40,602 nucleotides of DNA from Acidimicrobiaceae bacterium (GTDB taxonomy: Bacteria > Actinomycetota > Acidimicrobiia > Acidimicrobiales > Ilumatobacteraceae), in NCBI GenBank assembly GCA_947447175.1, contig CANFIM010000008.1:1-40602 (forward strand), given 5' to 3'. Of the stretch, positions 1-7,452 are shown piece by piece (positions within the stretch are counted from its first letter, which is position 1; each line of letters starts with the position of its first letter). The notes below the pieces were generated by a model. That model searched no databases. It was not told the origin of the DNA and was given only the letters and a program-made list of their open reading frames with translations. The translations under genes and the position numbers were made by a program.

Positions 1-1
1 C

Positions 2-592
2 AAGTTCTACACCGATCGTCCAACTTCTACAGGTCGCGCAACATGGCCAATGAAAGTGTCTGTGCGCAACCCTGAAACATTTGAAGAATTGCCCGCAGGC
101 GAGTGGGGCGAAGTGTGCATGTTCGGCCCCATGGTCATTCGTGGGTACTGGAACCGACCTGATGCAACAGCCGAAACCATTGTTGATGGTTGGTTGCGCA
201 CAGGAGACGGCGGCTACATCGACGACGAAGGATTCTTGTACATCAAGGACCGCATCAAAGACATGATTCTTCGTGGTGGCGAAAACATTTACTGCGTGGA
301 AGTTGAAGGCTCAATTTATGAGCACCCTGCTGTTCACGAAGTAGCAGTGTTTGGTATTCCGCACGATCGTCTTGGCGAAGAAGTAGGTGTTGCTATTTAT
401 CCGAAGGAAGGCCACTCGCTCACCGCAGACGAATTGTGGAAGTTCCTCGACGGAAACATCTCATCGTTCAAGGTTCCGAACCACGTCATCATCATGAACG
501 AGCCGTTGCCGCGTAACGCAGCAGGCAAGTTCTTGAAGACGCAATTGCGCGACGAAGTAGCAAAGGGTCTGCTCACCGCAGAAACTCGCTAG
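2..592 (+). CDS. Acyl-CoA synthetase (AMP-binding, ANL superfamily), C-terminal part
   Basis: The 3' portion (about 196 residues) of an adenylate-forming acyl-CoA ligase; the frame is open to the left edge, so the N-terminal AMP-binding domain lies outside. Visible are the end of the large domain with the ATP-binding DGWLRTGDGGYIDDEGF segment, the hinge KDRIKDMILRGGENI, and the small C-terminal domain ending in PRNAAGKFLK, whose Lys is the conserved catalytic residue of the adenylation step. Such enzymes convert a carboxylic acid to its acyl-CoA through an acyl-AMP. Substrate cannot be read from this part, although two enoyl-CoA hydratases and a thioesterase elsewhere in the window fit fatty or aromatic acid catabolism. 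It converges with the MFS gene with a 4-nt overlap at the stop codons. Confidence 0.93.
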   Translation, partial: KFYTDRPTSTGRATWPMKVSVRNPETFEELPAGEWGEVCMFGPMVIRGYWNRPDATAETIVDGWLRTGDGGYIDDEGFLYIKDRIKDMILRGGENIYCVEVEGSIYEHPAVHEVAVFGIPHDRLGEEVGVAIYPKEGHSLTADELWKFLDGNISSFKVPNHVIIMNEPLPRNAAGKFLKTQLRDEVAKGLLTAETR

Positions 593-1812
593 TTGTTCTG
601 CTCCTCTGGGGGCCGAACATCTTTGAACATCTTTAACAGAAGCAAGTCGTATGTGATTTTGCAGACTGCGCAAATGATGAGCGGCCAACCGAACGTTGAT
701 TGGTCGAGCATCCAGCCAGCTGCGATGGGTGGCAATGCTGATGCAAGGCTGCGCGGAACATTGGTAATGCTGGCTGCTGCTGCACGCTCAGACGGCGCCA
801 CCACGGCCATTACGTAACTGGTGCGAACGGGCACATCCATTTGGCTGAGCAAGCCGCGCAGAATGAATAGTGACATTGCGATCCACACGTTGGGTGCAAG
901 TGCCACAAGTATCAGCAGCATGCTTGCCGGAATGTGAGTGAACACCATGGTTCGCACGAGGCCAATGCGTTCGGCAATTTTTACTGCTGCCAGAGATGAG
1001 AACGCTGCAACGGTGCCTGCTGCAAAGAACACCGTGCCGAGAGTTTCCATCGAGATGCCGAACTTGTGGAACACCCACAGCGCAAAGATGGCTTGCGTGG
1101 CAAAGCCACCGCCCATGGAGTCAAGGCTGAATAACGCGGACAGTTTGAACACAATGGTGCGTGATGCAGGGCTGAGGGCGGTGTCAGCCTTCGATGCACG
1201 AATACGTGATTTCGCTGAGAGTTGAGAATAGGCAAACAACAACACGAACCCAGCAAGTCCATACGTCACGAACGCAGCTTGTCGACCTGTTTGGTCGGCG
1301 TGGTGAAAGTGGCGAGCGATGAACACGGGTACGCCTGCGCAGAGTGCACCAATTGAACCCACAAGGCTGGCAGTGAGCGCATAACGAGCAAAGAGGGCCG
1401 TGCGTTCGGTGGCGTCAACGTTGTCGGCCATAAGTGATTGCTCAAGTGGCAAGAACGGACTCACATCGCCGGCACTGGGGTTCATGGTGGTGATAATGCC
1501 GATGATGACTAACAGCAGGAATGATTTCGAGAGACCGAACGCCACGCCTGTTGTGATCATGATCCACGAAGCGATGGTAAGTAACCGCGCAGGGTCAAAC
1601 CGGTGCGCTACGTAACCCGTGGTGAGAGTGAGCACTGCGGAGCCCAGCAGTGATGCGGCAACCACCGTGCCAATTTGTACGCCGCTGAACCCGAGATGTT
1701 CGAGATACGCCGGCAACACCACGAAGGCGATGCCATCAACAAACGCACGCACGGCACGTGTGAAAACAAGAATCCGCGCATCACGGGTAGCGGATGCGGG
1801 CAGCATGCTCAC
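589..1812 (-). CDS. MFS transporter
   Basis: A 407-residue protein consisting mostly of hydrophobic segments consistent with about 12 transmembrane helices and a central cytoplasmic loop (around residues 200-215, rich in Lys/Arg/Ser). The RFVDG-like N-terminus and the overall pattern fit the major facilitator superfamily, probably an exporter of small molecules; the substrate is unknown. It starts at a GTG whose last bases overlap the TGA stop of the upstream aminopeptidase gene (GTGA junction, 4-nt overlap), implying translational coupling and co-transcription with pepN. An ATG two codons in (at 1806) is an alternative start. Its end overlaps the convergent acyl-CoA synthetase gene by 4 nt, leaving no room for a terminator. 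Confidence 0.85.
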   Translation of the reverse strand: MSMLPASATRDARILVFTRAVRAFVDGIAFVVLPAYLEHLGFSGVQIGTVVAASLLGSAVLTLTTGYVAHRFDPARLLTIASWIMITTGVAFGLSKSFLLLVIIGIITTMNPSAGDVSPFLPLEQSLMADNVDATERTALFARYALTASLVGSIGALCAGVPVFIARHFHHADQTGRQAAFVTYGLAGFVLLFAYSQLSAKSRIRASKADTALSPASRTIVFKLSALFSLDSMGGGFATQAIFALWVFHKFGISMETLGTVFFAAGTVAAFSSLAAVKIAERIGLVRTMVFTHIPASMLLILVALAPNVWIAMSLFILRGLLSQMDVPVRTSYVMAVVAPSERAAAASITNVPRSLASALPPIAAGWMLDQSTFGWPLIICAVCKITYDLLLLKMFKDVRPPEEQNN

Positions 1813-4325
1813 AGAGAGGCGGCCAACGTTTCTGATTCGCGTGCTCGCAATGCAACATTCACGCGTTGACGTTCGAGTACTTGTTCCAAAGTCTTCAGGG
1901 CTTGTGGAATGGGGTGCTCTGAGAAGAACGACTGCACTGCCGCGCCCATCTCTGGCGAGTTGAGTGTGGTGGCAGCACTTGCCATACGCACAATGGTGTT
2001 GCCAGGGAATTCTTTATTGGCCTTTTCCCAGTTCTTACACATGATGTTCCACGCCAACACGCCGTGCTTGCGGTTGGCAATGCAACGGTTAATGAGGAAC
2101 GGCGCGTTCTGTGTTTTTACAGTTCCACTGAAAGCGAATTCCGCCGTACGTGTAATGAGTGCTGCGTCATCGAATTCTGCAAGTGCGTACAACATGCGAA
2201 TTTGATCTTGTGGAGTTGTGGGGTTCAAGTAACGCTCCATGAACCACTCGTAATCCTGTTCATCGCCGGTTGCGGCGACAACGTTGGTAGCGGCGGCAAC
2301 AAGCTCGGGGTCTTGCGATGTGCCGTCGAACAAAATATCGCGGCACTTCTTTGCTGCAGATGAGTGATTGCCTTGAATGGCCACCAACTGCACGAGAAGA
2401 CCGCGCAGCTTTGATGTGAGATCTGATTCATTTGCTGCGGGCACCCAACCCAAATCGGACAGTGCTGGTGAGGTGAGAGCAACGACAAATCGTTCAAATG
2501 CAGGTTCTGCATCTGCAGAAATGAGGCGAGAAAGTCCGCGCACAGCAATACCTAACGCTTGCCACACCGACAGTTCACGTTCGCCTTCAAAGCCCTTCGC
2601 AAAGGTAATGAAGTCGGCAGTAGTGATGGCGCCGGCCACCACTGCATTCCATGCATCATCCACCAAGTTGTAGCGCTCAAGAGTGCTGAGTTCGTTGAGT
2701 GAATGGGTGATGCGAGTGAGAAGCTCGGTGGAATATTCCACGCGATAGAAACCAGGACCACCTGCATTGACCACGATGGTGGCTGATGTGTCGGTGAGTG
2801 GAACGCGTGTCTCTGCTGCATCAAGCAGCACTTTTGACGTAACACCGTTGATGCGCACGTGAATTGGCACTACCCACAGAGTGGGGTCGGGGGAGTTATC
2901 AAATGTGAATTGACGTTGCTTCAGTACTAGTTCGTTGCCAGAAATTGCTGCGGAAATCAACGGATATCCGGCTTGCCAGATCCACGAATCCATCAAGCGA
3001 CGCACGGGAGCTTTGTCGCCGCCGTCAGACTCAACAACTTCTTCAATGGCATCCCACAAGTCGTTGGTGTCGGTGCTTCCGAATGAGTGCTTCTTCAAGT
3101 AATGGCTGACGCCGGCACGAAAACGATCTTCACCGAGATATTGCTCGAGCATGCGAAGCAGGGAGCCGCCCTTTTGGTATGTGAGCACATCGAACATGCC
3201 GTCAGCATCTTCGGGGGAGTGCACCGGGAATTCCACGGTGCGTGTGGAGTGCAAAGAGTCAGTGTCGAAAGCGGCGGTGCGATCAAGACCGAACGATGTC
3301 CACATTTCCCATTCAGGCTTAAAGGCATTTGCTGCTGCCACTTCCATGAATGTTGCGAAGGCTTCGTTGAGCCAGATGCCATTCCACCAACGCATGGTGA
3401 CAAGGTCGCCAAACCACATATGCGCGAGTTCGTGTGCCACAACAGCGGCGACAAGTTCTTGTTCCACTTGTGTTGACGTTGCAGGGTCAACAAGAAGCAA
3501 CACTTCGCGGAAGGTAATGCAGCCCACGTTTTCCATTGCTCCGGCGGCGAAGTCGGGCAGTGCAACAAGGTCAACCTTGTCGCCGGGGTACTTGATGCCG
3601 TAGTACTTCTCAAACCAATCAAGACAGAACGTTCCTGCTTGCATGCCGAAATCGGTGAGATGTGCTTTGCCGGGTACATGCACCACACGCACGGGCGTGT
3701 TGCCCACCATCACGGGTGCAGTTGCCTCGAGTGGGCCAACGATGAACGCCACAAGATATGTGGACATCAACATGGTGTCGGCGAACCACACGCGCACTTT
3801 GTCTGCGCCTACATCTTCGCGACGAATCTCGCTGTAGTTCGAGATGGCAAGCAGATCTTTCTGCACCGTGAGGTCGATAGAAAACACTGCTTTGAATTCG
3901 GGCTCGTCGAAACAGGGGAATGCACGACGACAATCGGTGCTCTGCATTTGTGTGGTGGCGATGGTGCGAGTGATACCCGCATCATCGACAAAAGTGGAGC
4001 GATAGAAGCCACGCAGCTTGTCGTTCAAGATGCCGGTGAAAGAGATGGCAATGGTGAGGGGGCCAGCGGCTGCGCTCGTGTGAAGAGTGAGGCGCTCAAG
4101 TTCGTCATCAAGCGCGAATGTGCTTGTTGCACCATTTACCGTGACTGAATGAATGTCTAACTCAATGGAATTCAACACAATCTGATCAACAGATTCGATG
4201 GCCTCGGCCGCAATGATTACAGAGCCCGTGAACGAAGCGTTCTCTAAGTCGGGCTCAAGCGAGACTTCATACTTTCGTGGCAGAACAGTGAGCGGAAGGC
4301 GGTACGGATCAAGGGGAGTGGTCAC
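1809..4325 (-). CDS. pepN: Aminopeptidase N, M1 family zinc metallopeptidase
   Basis: About 838 residues, the usual length for bacterial M1 aminopeptidases. It carries the exopeptidase signature GAMEN (residues about 262-266) and the zinc motif HELAH (298-302) followed 18 residues later by the third ligand Glu in NEAF (321). It removes N-terminal amino acids from peptides in the cytosol. A longer frame reaches 4394, but I chose the GTG at 4325 because a TAGTCT -10 box lies 7 nt upstream of it, the same leaderless layout seen for many genes here, and because the extra 23 residues would overlap the start of the divergent kinase gene. The N-terminus then begins with the family-typical PLDPYRLPLTVLPRKYEV stretch. 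Downstream MFS gene is translationally coupled. Confidence 0.95.
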   Translation of the reverse strand: MTTPLDPYRLPLTVLPRKYEVSLEPDLENASFTGSVIIAAEAIESVDQIVLNSIELDIHSVTVNGATSTFALDDELERLTLHTSAAAGPLTIAISFTGILNDKLRGFYRSTFVDDAGITRTIATTQMQSTDCRRAFPCFDEPEFKAVFSIDLTVQKDLLAISNYSEIRREDVGADKVRVWFADTMLMSTYLVAFIVGPLEATAPVMVGNTPVRVVHVPGKAHLTDFGMQAGTFCLDWFEKYYGIKYPGDKVDLVALPDFAAGAMENVGCITFREVLLLVDPATSTQVEQELVAAVVAHELAHMWFGDLVTMRWWNGIWLNEAFATFMEVAAANAFKPEWEMWTSFGLDRTAAFDTDSLHSTRTVEFPVHSPEDADGMFDVLTYQKGGSLLRMLEQYLGEDRFRAGVSHYLKKHSFGSTDTNDLWDAIEEVVESDGGDKAPVRRLMDSWIWQAGYPLISAAISGNELVLKQRQFTFDNSPDPTLWVVPIHVRINGVTSKVLLDAAETRVPLTDTSATIVVNAGGPGFYRVEYSTELLTRITHSLNELSTLERYNLVDDAWNAVVAGAITTADFITFAKGFEGERELSVWQALGIAVRGLSRLISADAEPAFERFVVALTSPALSDLGWVPAANESDLTSKLRGLLVQLVAIQGNHSSAAKKCRDILFDGTSQDPELVAAATNVVAATGDEQDYEWFMERYLNPTTPQDQIRMLYALAEFDDAALITRTAEFAFSGTVKTQNAPFLINRCIANRKHGVLAWNIMCKNWEKANKEFPGNTIVRMASAATTLNSPEMGAAVQSFFSEHPIPQALKTLEQVLERQRVNVALRARESETLAASL

Positions 4326-4332
4326 ACAAGAG

Positions 4333-4338
4333 AGACTA
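4333..4338 (-). promoter_or_regulatory. -10 box of pepN (leaderless)
   Basis: TAGTCT on the minus strand, 7 nt before the GTG start at 4325. This fits TANNNT and places the transcription start at or next to the start codon. No Shine-Dalgarno sequence is present. Confidence 0.5.
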
Positions 4339-4357
4339 CTGCTGGGCTCCGCACGAC

Positions 4358-4363
4358 TACCGT
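4358..4363 (+). promoter_or_regulatory. -10 box of the PfkB kinase gene (leaderless)
   Basis: TACCGT, 8 nt before the GTG at 4372. It is back to back with the pepN -10 box, so the 46 nt between the two divergent start codons hold both promoters. Confidence 0.5.
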
Positions 4364-4371
4364 AGAGACCC

Positions 4372-5412
4372 GTGCCACGTAAACACCCTTTCACCGCTCA
4401 TATCCCTGGTCTCTTGAACAAAGAGGGCATTCAATACGACGTGGTGGGCGTGGGTAATGCCCTCGTCGACATGATTGCCATGGTCGACGATGCATTCTTG
4501 GGTGCCAACGACATGGTGAAGGGCTCCATGGCGCTGATTGAAACTGACCGCGCAGTGCAACTCACCTCGGCCGTGGGTCAGAGCACTCGCACCAGTGGTG
4601 GCTCGGGTGCCAACACATTGGCGGGCGTTGCCAGTTTGGGTGGCGATGTTGCATTCATTGGCAAGGTTGCCGACGACGATTTGGGTCGTGAGTTCGCATC
4701 AGACATGTCAACAATTGGCGTTGACTTCCGCAGTGGTGGACCCGATGCGTCTATTCCTACGGGTCGCTGCATCATTGCGGTGACACCTGATGCACAGCGC
4801 ACCATGAACACCTTCCTCGGCATCTCTACGTTGTTGTCATTTGACGACCTTGATGCTGGCATTATTTCTTCGGGCGCCATCTTGTATCTCGAGGGTTATC
4901 TCTTTGATCGTGATGAAGCGAAAGAGGCATTCCGCAAGGCTGCAGCGTTAGCGCACTCACATGGTCGCGTGGTGTCGCTCACTTTGAGTGATTCGTTCTG
5001 TGTTGATCGCCATCGCGATGACTTCCGTGCACTGGTACGCGACGAAATCGATCTGTTGTTCGCCAACGAAGACGAATTGTTGTCGTTGTATGAAACCGCA
5101 GACTTTGACGAGGCAGTGTCGTTGCTTCGTCACGACTGCCACATTGCTGCCGTCACACGCAGCGAGAAGGGCTCGGTGATTGTGACGCGCGACGATGTGC
5201 ATGCCGTTCCTGCCCATCCCGTTGCCCAAGTAGTTGACACTACTGGTGCTGGAGATTTGTTCGCCGCAGGTTTCTTGCGCGGACTCACGCAAGGGAAAGC
5301 ACTCACCGATTGCGCCCGCATTGGCGCCATTGCAGCCGCTGAAGTCATTTCACACGTGGGTCCACGCCCATTAGTGCCGTTGGTGGGCCTTTTGCCTGCC
5401 GATTTGAAATAG
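4372..5412 (+). CDS. PfkB-family carbohydrate kinase, adenosine kinase type
   Basis: 346 residues. N-terminal YDVVGVGNALVD and the glycine-rich GGSGAN (residues 76-81) are the substrate side; DTTGAGD (289-295) is PfkB signature 2, with the catalytic Asp and the anion hole. The GNALVD opening and the overall pattern match bacterial adenosine kinases of the PfkB group, which phosphorylate adenosine to AMP; a sugar kinase is possible but less likely. The GTG start at 4372 is supported by a TACCGT -10 box 8 nt upstream. An alternative start is the GTG at 4441 (just before VVGVGNALVD), which has a purine-rich AAGAGGG 13 nt upstream. It is divergent from pepN and followed closely by queF, which has its own promoter. 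Confidence 0.88.
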   Translation: MPRKHPFTAHIPGLLNKEGIQYDVVGVGNALVDMIAMVDDAFLGANDMVKGSMALIETDRAVQLTSAVGQSTRTSGGSGANTLAGVASLGGDVAFIGKVADDDLGREFASDMSTIGVDFRSGGPDASIPTGRCIIAVTPDAQRTMNTFLGISTLLSFDDLDAGIISSGAILYLEGYLFDRDEAKEAFRKAAALAHSHGRVVSLTLSDSFCVDRHRDDFRALVRDEIDLLFANEDELLSLYETADFDEAVSLLRHDCHIAAVTRSEKGSVIVTRDDVHAVPAHPVAQVVDTTGAGDLFAAGFLRGLTQGKALTDCARIGAIAAAEVISHVGPRPLVPLVGLLPADLK

Positions 5413-5418
5413 CCCCTC

Positions 5419-5424
5419 TACGCT
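5419..5424 (+). promoter_or_regulatory. -10 box of queF (leaderless)
   Basis: TACGCT, 7 nt before the queF ATG at 5432, inside the 19-nt gap after the kinase stop. There is no Shine-Dalgarno sequence. The -35 region would lie in the end of the kinase gene. Confidence 0.5.
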
Positions 5425-5431
5425 ATTTGTC

Positions 5432-5815
5432 ATGAGCGACACCTCCGGACTCACCGTTCTCGGCCAATCAGTGCAGCATGCAATTGAGCATGTTGAAGTT
5501 TTTCCTGCGCCCGCAAACATTTCTTCTGTCACTTTTGAATCTGACGAATTGCAGTCGTTCTGCCCAGTTACTGGTCAGCCCGATATCTCCAGTGTCATCA
5601 TTGAATACGTTCCGCATCAACACTGCGTTGAGTCAAAGAGTTTGAAGTTGTTTCTCTGGGGATTCCGAGATCGCGCAGTGTTCGCTGAAGCACTTGCTGC
5701 AGAAATTGCTGGCGAAGTGATGGCAACAGCAAAGCCGAAGAGTGTGCGTGTTGTTCTTACTCAGCATCCACGTGGTGGCATCACCATCACCGCGGTGTCT
5801 GAACTCACCGCATAG
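5432..5815 (+). CDS. queF: 7-cyano-7-deazaguanine (preQ0) reductase QueF
   Basis: 127 residues, the short unimodular QueF. The catalytic Cys is in FCPVTGQPD (Cys44, with Asp51), followed by the substrate-binding VESKSLK (from about residue 66) and the C-terminal HPRGGI strand. The family reduces preQ0 to preQ1 with NADPH in queuosine synthesis. Odd point: the conserved Phe-His-Glu motif after the SKSLK helix reads Phe-Ala-Glu (84-86), so the His that contacts substrate in Bacillus subtilis QueF is Ala here. No other queuosine genes are in the window. The gene is tightly followed by the convergent enoyl-CoA hydratase with a 6-nt gap. Confidence 0.93.
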   Translation: MSDTSGLTVLGQSVQHAIEHVEVFPAPANISSVTFESDELQSFCPVTGQPDISSVIIEYVPHQHCVESKSLKLFLWGFRDRAVFAEALAAEIAGEVMATAKPKSVRVVLTQHPRGGITITAVSELTA

Positions 5816-5821
5816 CCAACA

Positions 5822-6604
5822 TCATTGGCCGCGGCCACGCTCCATAATTTTCTTGCGGCGCGCTTCCACTTTCTTTGGATCAAACTGAGACTTGCGCCAT
5901 TCGCGACCATCGTCTGATTCGCGTTCCCATTTCTTCTTCTCTGCACCATGGTGTGCATAGGTGGACCGAATTTGACGCACGCCGTCTTGTTCGTTGCCAA
6001 TGATGTCCGCAGCAATCTTGCGGGTGAAGTCCATGAGTTCGTTGTGTGGCACTACATGGTTCACTAAGCCGAACTGCAATGCTTCGTGCGCGTCCATGAA
6101 GTTGCCTGTGAAACTCATTTCGCGTGCGCGACGAATGCCAATTGCTTGTGGCAACAACACCGTGAGGCCCCAACCAGGCATGACGCCTACGCGTGAGTGG
6201 GTATCGCCAAACTTTGCGTGCTCGGAAGCGATGAGGAAGTCGCAATTCAATGCAAGTTCGAAACCACCAGTGATTGCCACTCCGTTCACGGCACCAATGA
6301 GTGGCTTATCAAGCTTCGGGAATGGACCACGAACACCCGAGGCGTTCTTGCTGCCATCAGCACCTGTGCCGCTGAGGTTTCCTGCTGTGTCACCAAGTTC
6401 TTTGAGGTCGAGGCCCGCACAGAACGCTGGGTCGGTGCCGGTGAGGATGATGACATCTACGCCTTCGTCGCCATCGGCGTCTTGCATGTAGGTAGGCAAC
6501 TTGACCAGAACTTCTGAGCTCAATGCGTTGCGCTTATCGGGGCGGTTGAGGGTGATGGTGGCGATGCGATCGCGAACTTCATAGAGGATGACGTCTGTGC
6601 TCAT
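5822..6604 (-). CDS. Enoyl-CoA hydratase/isomerase family protein
   Basis: 260 residues, typical crotonase length. Begins with ILYEVRDRIATITLNRPDKRN, has the CoA-binding and oxyanion region DPAFCAGLDL and, further on, the second oxyanion strand region with GGFELALNCDFLIA. It has Glu-poor/variable catalytic positions, so hydratase versus isomerase activity is not certain. The reading frame extends upstream to 6883, but that would overlap the divergent hydratase; the ATG at 6604 matches the family N-terminus and has a TACGGT -10 box 6 nt upstream. The C-terminus is unusually basic, with many Lys/Arg in the last 40 residues. Likely role: beta-oxidation or a related acyl-CoA pathway. Confidence 0.92.
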   Translation of the reverse strand: MSTDVILYEVRDRIATITLNRPDKRNALSSEVLVKLPTYMQDADGDEGVDVIILTGTDPAFCAGLDLKELGDTAGNLSGTGADGSKNASGVRGPFPKLDKPLIGAVNGVAITGGFELALNCDFLIASEHAKFGDTHSRVGVMPGWGLTVLLPQAIGIRRAREMSFTGNFMDAHEALQFGLVNHVVPHNELMDFTRKIAADIIGNEQDGVRQIRSTYAHHGAEKKKWERESDDGREWRKSQFDPKKVEARRKKIMERGRGQ

Positions 6605-6610
6605 GACCCC

Positions 6611-6616
6611 ACCGTA
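6611..6616 (-). promoter_or_regulatory. -10 box of the minus-strand enoyl-CoA hydratase (leaderless)
   Basis: TACGGT on the minus strand, exactly 6 nt before the ATG at 6604. This decides the start against the longer upstream frame. Confidence 0.5.
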
Positions 6617-6683
6617 GGCGAAGAATTCAGCAGAATTTGTACCGAATCGGGGCACTCTGCTGTCGTATGCGAAACTTGGCGAC

Positions 6684-7436
6684 ATGAGCCTTGTGACAGT
6701 TTCCATCACCGACAAAGTCGCCACGTTGACATTGAACAATCCCGACGAGCGCAACACGCTTACTGCACCCATGGTGGAAGAGATCACCGCCGCAATGGAT
6801 GCCATTGAGGCGAACCCTGAAGTGGGAGCACTGGTGGTCACCGGTGCGGCACCTGCGTTTTGTGCGGGCGCCAACTTGGGCAATCTTGCAACGGCAACAG
6901 GCGAGAGCCTTGGTGTGATTTACGAAGGTTTCTTGCGCATTGCACGCAGCCCATTGCCGACTATTGCTGCTGTTAACGGCGCGGCAGTTGGTGCAGGTAT
7001 GAACTTGGCACTTGGTTGCGACCTTCGCATTGCAGCACGTCGTGCAAAGTTTGATACACGATTCTTGAAGTTGGGCATTCACCCAGGCGGTGGTCACACA
7101 TGGATGTTCCGTCGCATTGCTGGACCACAGGCCGCATTTGCTGCTGTGGTGTTTGGTGAAGTGTTGAATGGCGAAGAAGCAGAGCGCATCGGATTGGCGT
7201 GGAAGTGCGTTGATGATGATCAGTTGTTGGTGGAAGCACAGCGTTTAGCTGCTCAAGCTGCCGAAGTGCCTCGTCCACTTCTTGAAGAAGTGAAAAAGAC
7301 CATCAAAGAGATGGCAGACATTGACAATCATCCCGATGCTGTGAAGCGCGAACTTGTTCCTCAGCTATGGAGCACCCAGCAGCCATGGTTCCAATCTCGT
7401 TTGGGTGCCGTGGCGAAAGAAATTGGCGCCAAATAG
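6684..7436 (+). CDS. Enoyl-CoA hydratase
   Basis: 250 residues of the crotonase fold: N-terminal VATLTLNNPDERN, oxyanion loop PAFCAGANL, second loop NGAAVGAGMNLALGCD, and the HPGGG stretch in the region following the active-site helix. It hydrates 2-enoyl-CoA or acts on a related acyl-CoA. It is divergent from another crotonase gene (79-nt gap), suggesting the two serve the same pathway. Start ATG at 6684 gives the family-typical N-terminus; no clear TANNNT box lies 6-8 nt upstream, so this gene may differ from its neighbours in start architecture (TATGCG at 6666-6671 is a weak candidate). Confidence 0.92.
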   Translation: MSLVTVSITDKVATLTLNNPDERNTLTAPMVEEITAAMDAIEANPEVGALVVTGAAPAFCAGANLGNLATATGESLGVIYEGFLRIARSPLPTIAAVNGAAVGAGMNLALGCDLRIAARRAKFDTRFLKLGIHPGGGHTWMFRRIAGPQAAFAAVVFGEVLNGEEAERIGLAWKCVDDDQLLVEAQRLAAQAAEVPRPLLEEVKKTIKEMADIDNHPDAVKRELVPQLWSTQQPWFQSRLGAVAKEIGAK

Positions 7437-7452
7437 CCAGTTGAATGATTCA

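Noticed and set aside
3087-3688. Long overlapping frames on both strands inside pepN
   Set aside because: They lie antisense or out of frame within the well-supported pepN gene, resemble no family and have no ribosome site or promoter; same reasoning for similar shadows in coxL, mfd and metG.
4326-4394. N-terminal extension of pepN to 4394
   Set aside because: It would overlap the promoter and start of the divergent kinase; the extra residues do not resemble M1 enzymes, and GTG 4325 has a well placed -10 box.
6605-6883. N-terminal extension of the minus-strand enoyl-CoA hydratase
   Set aside because: Ala/Ser/Thr-rich sequence unlike the family, lying over the divergent hydratase gene; ATG 6604 gives the usual crotonase start.
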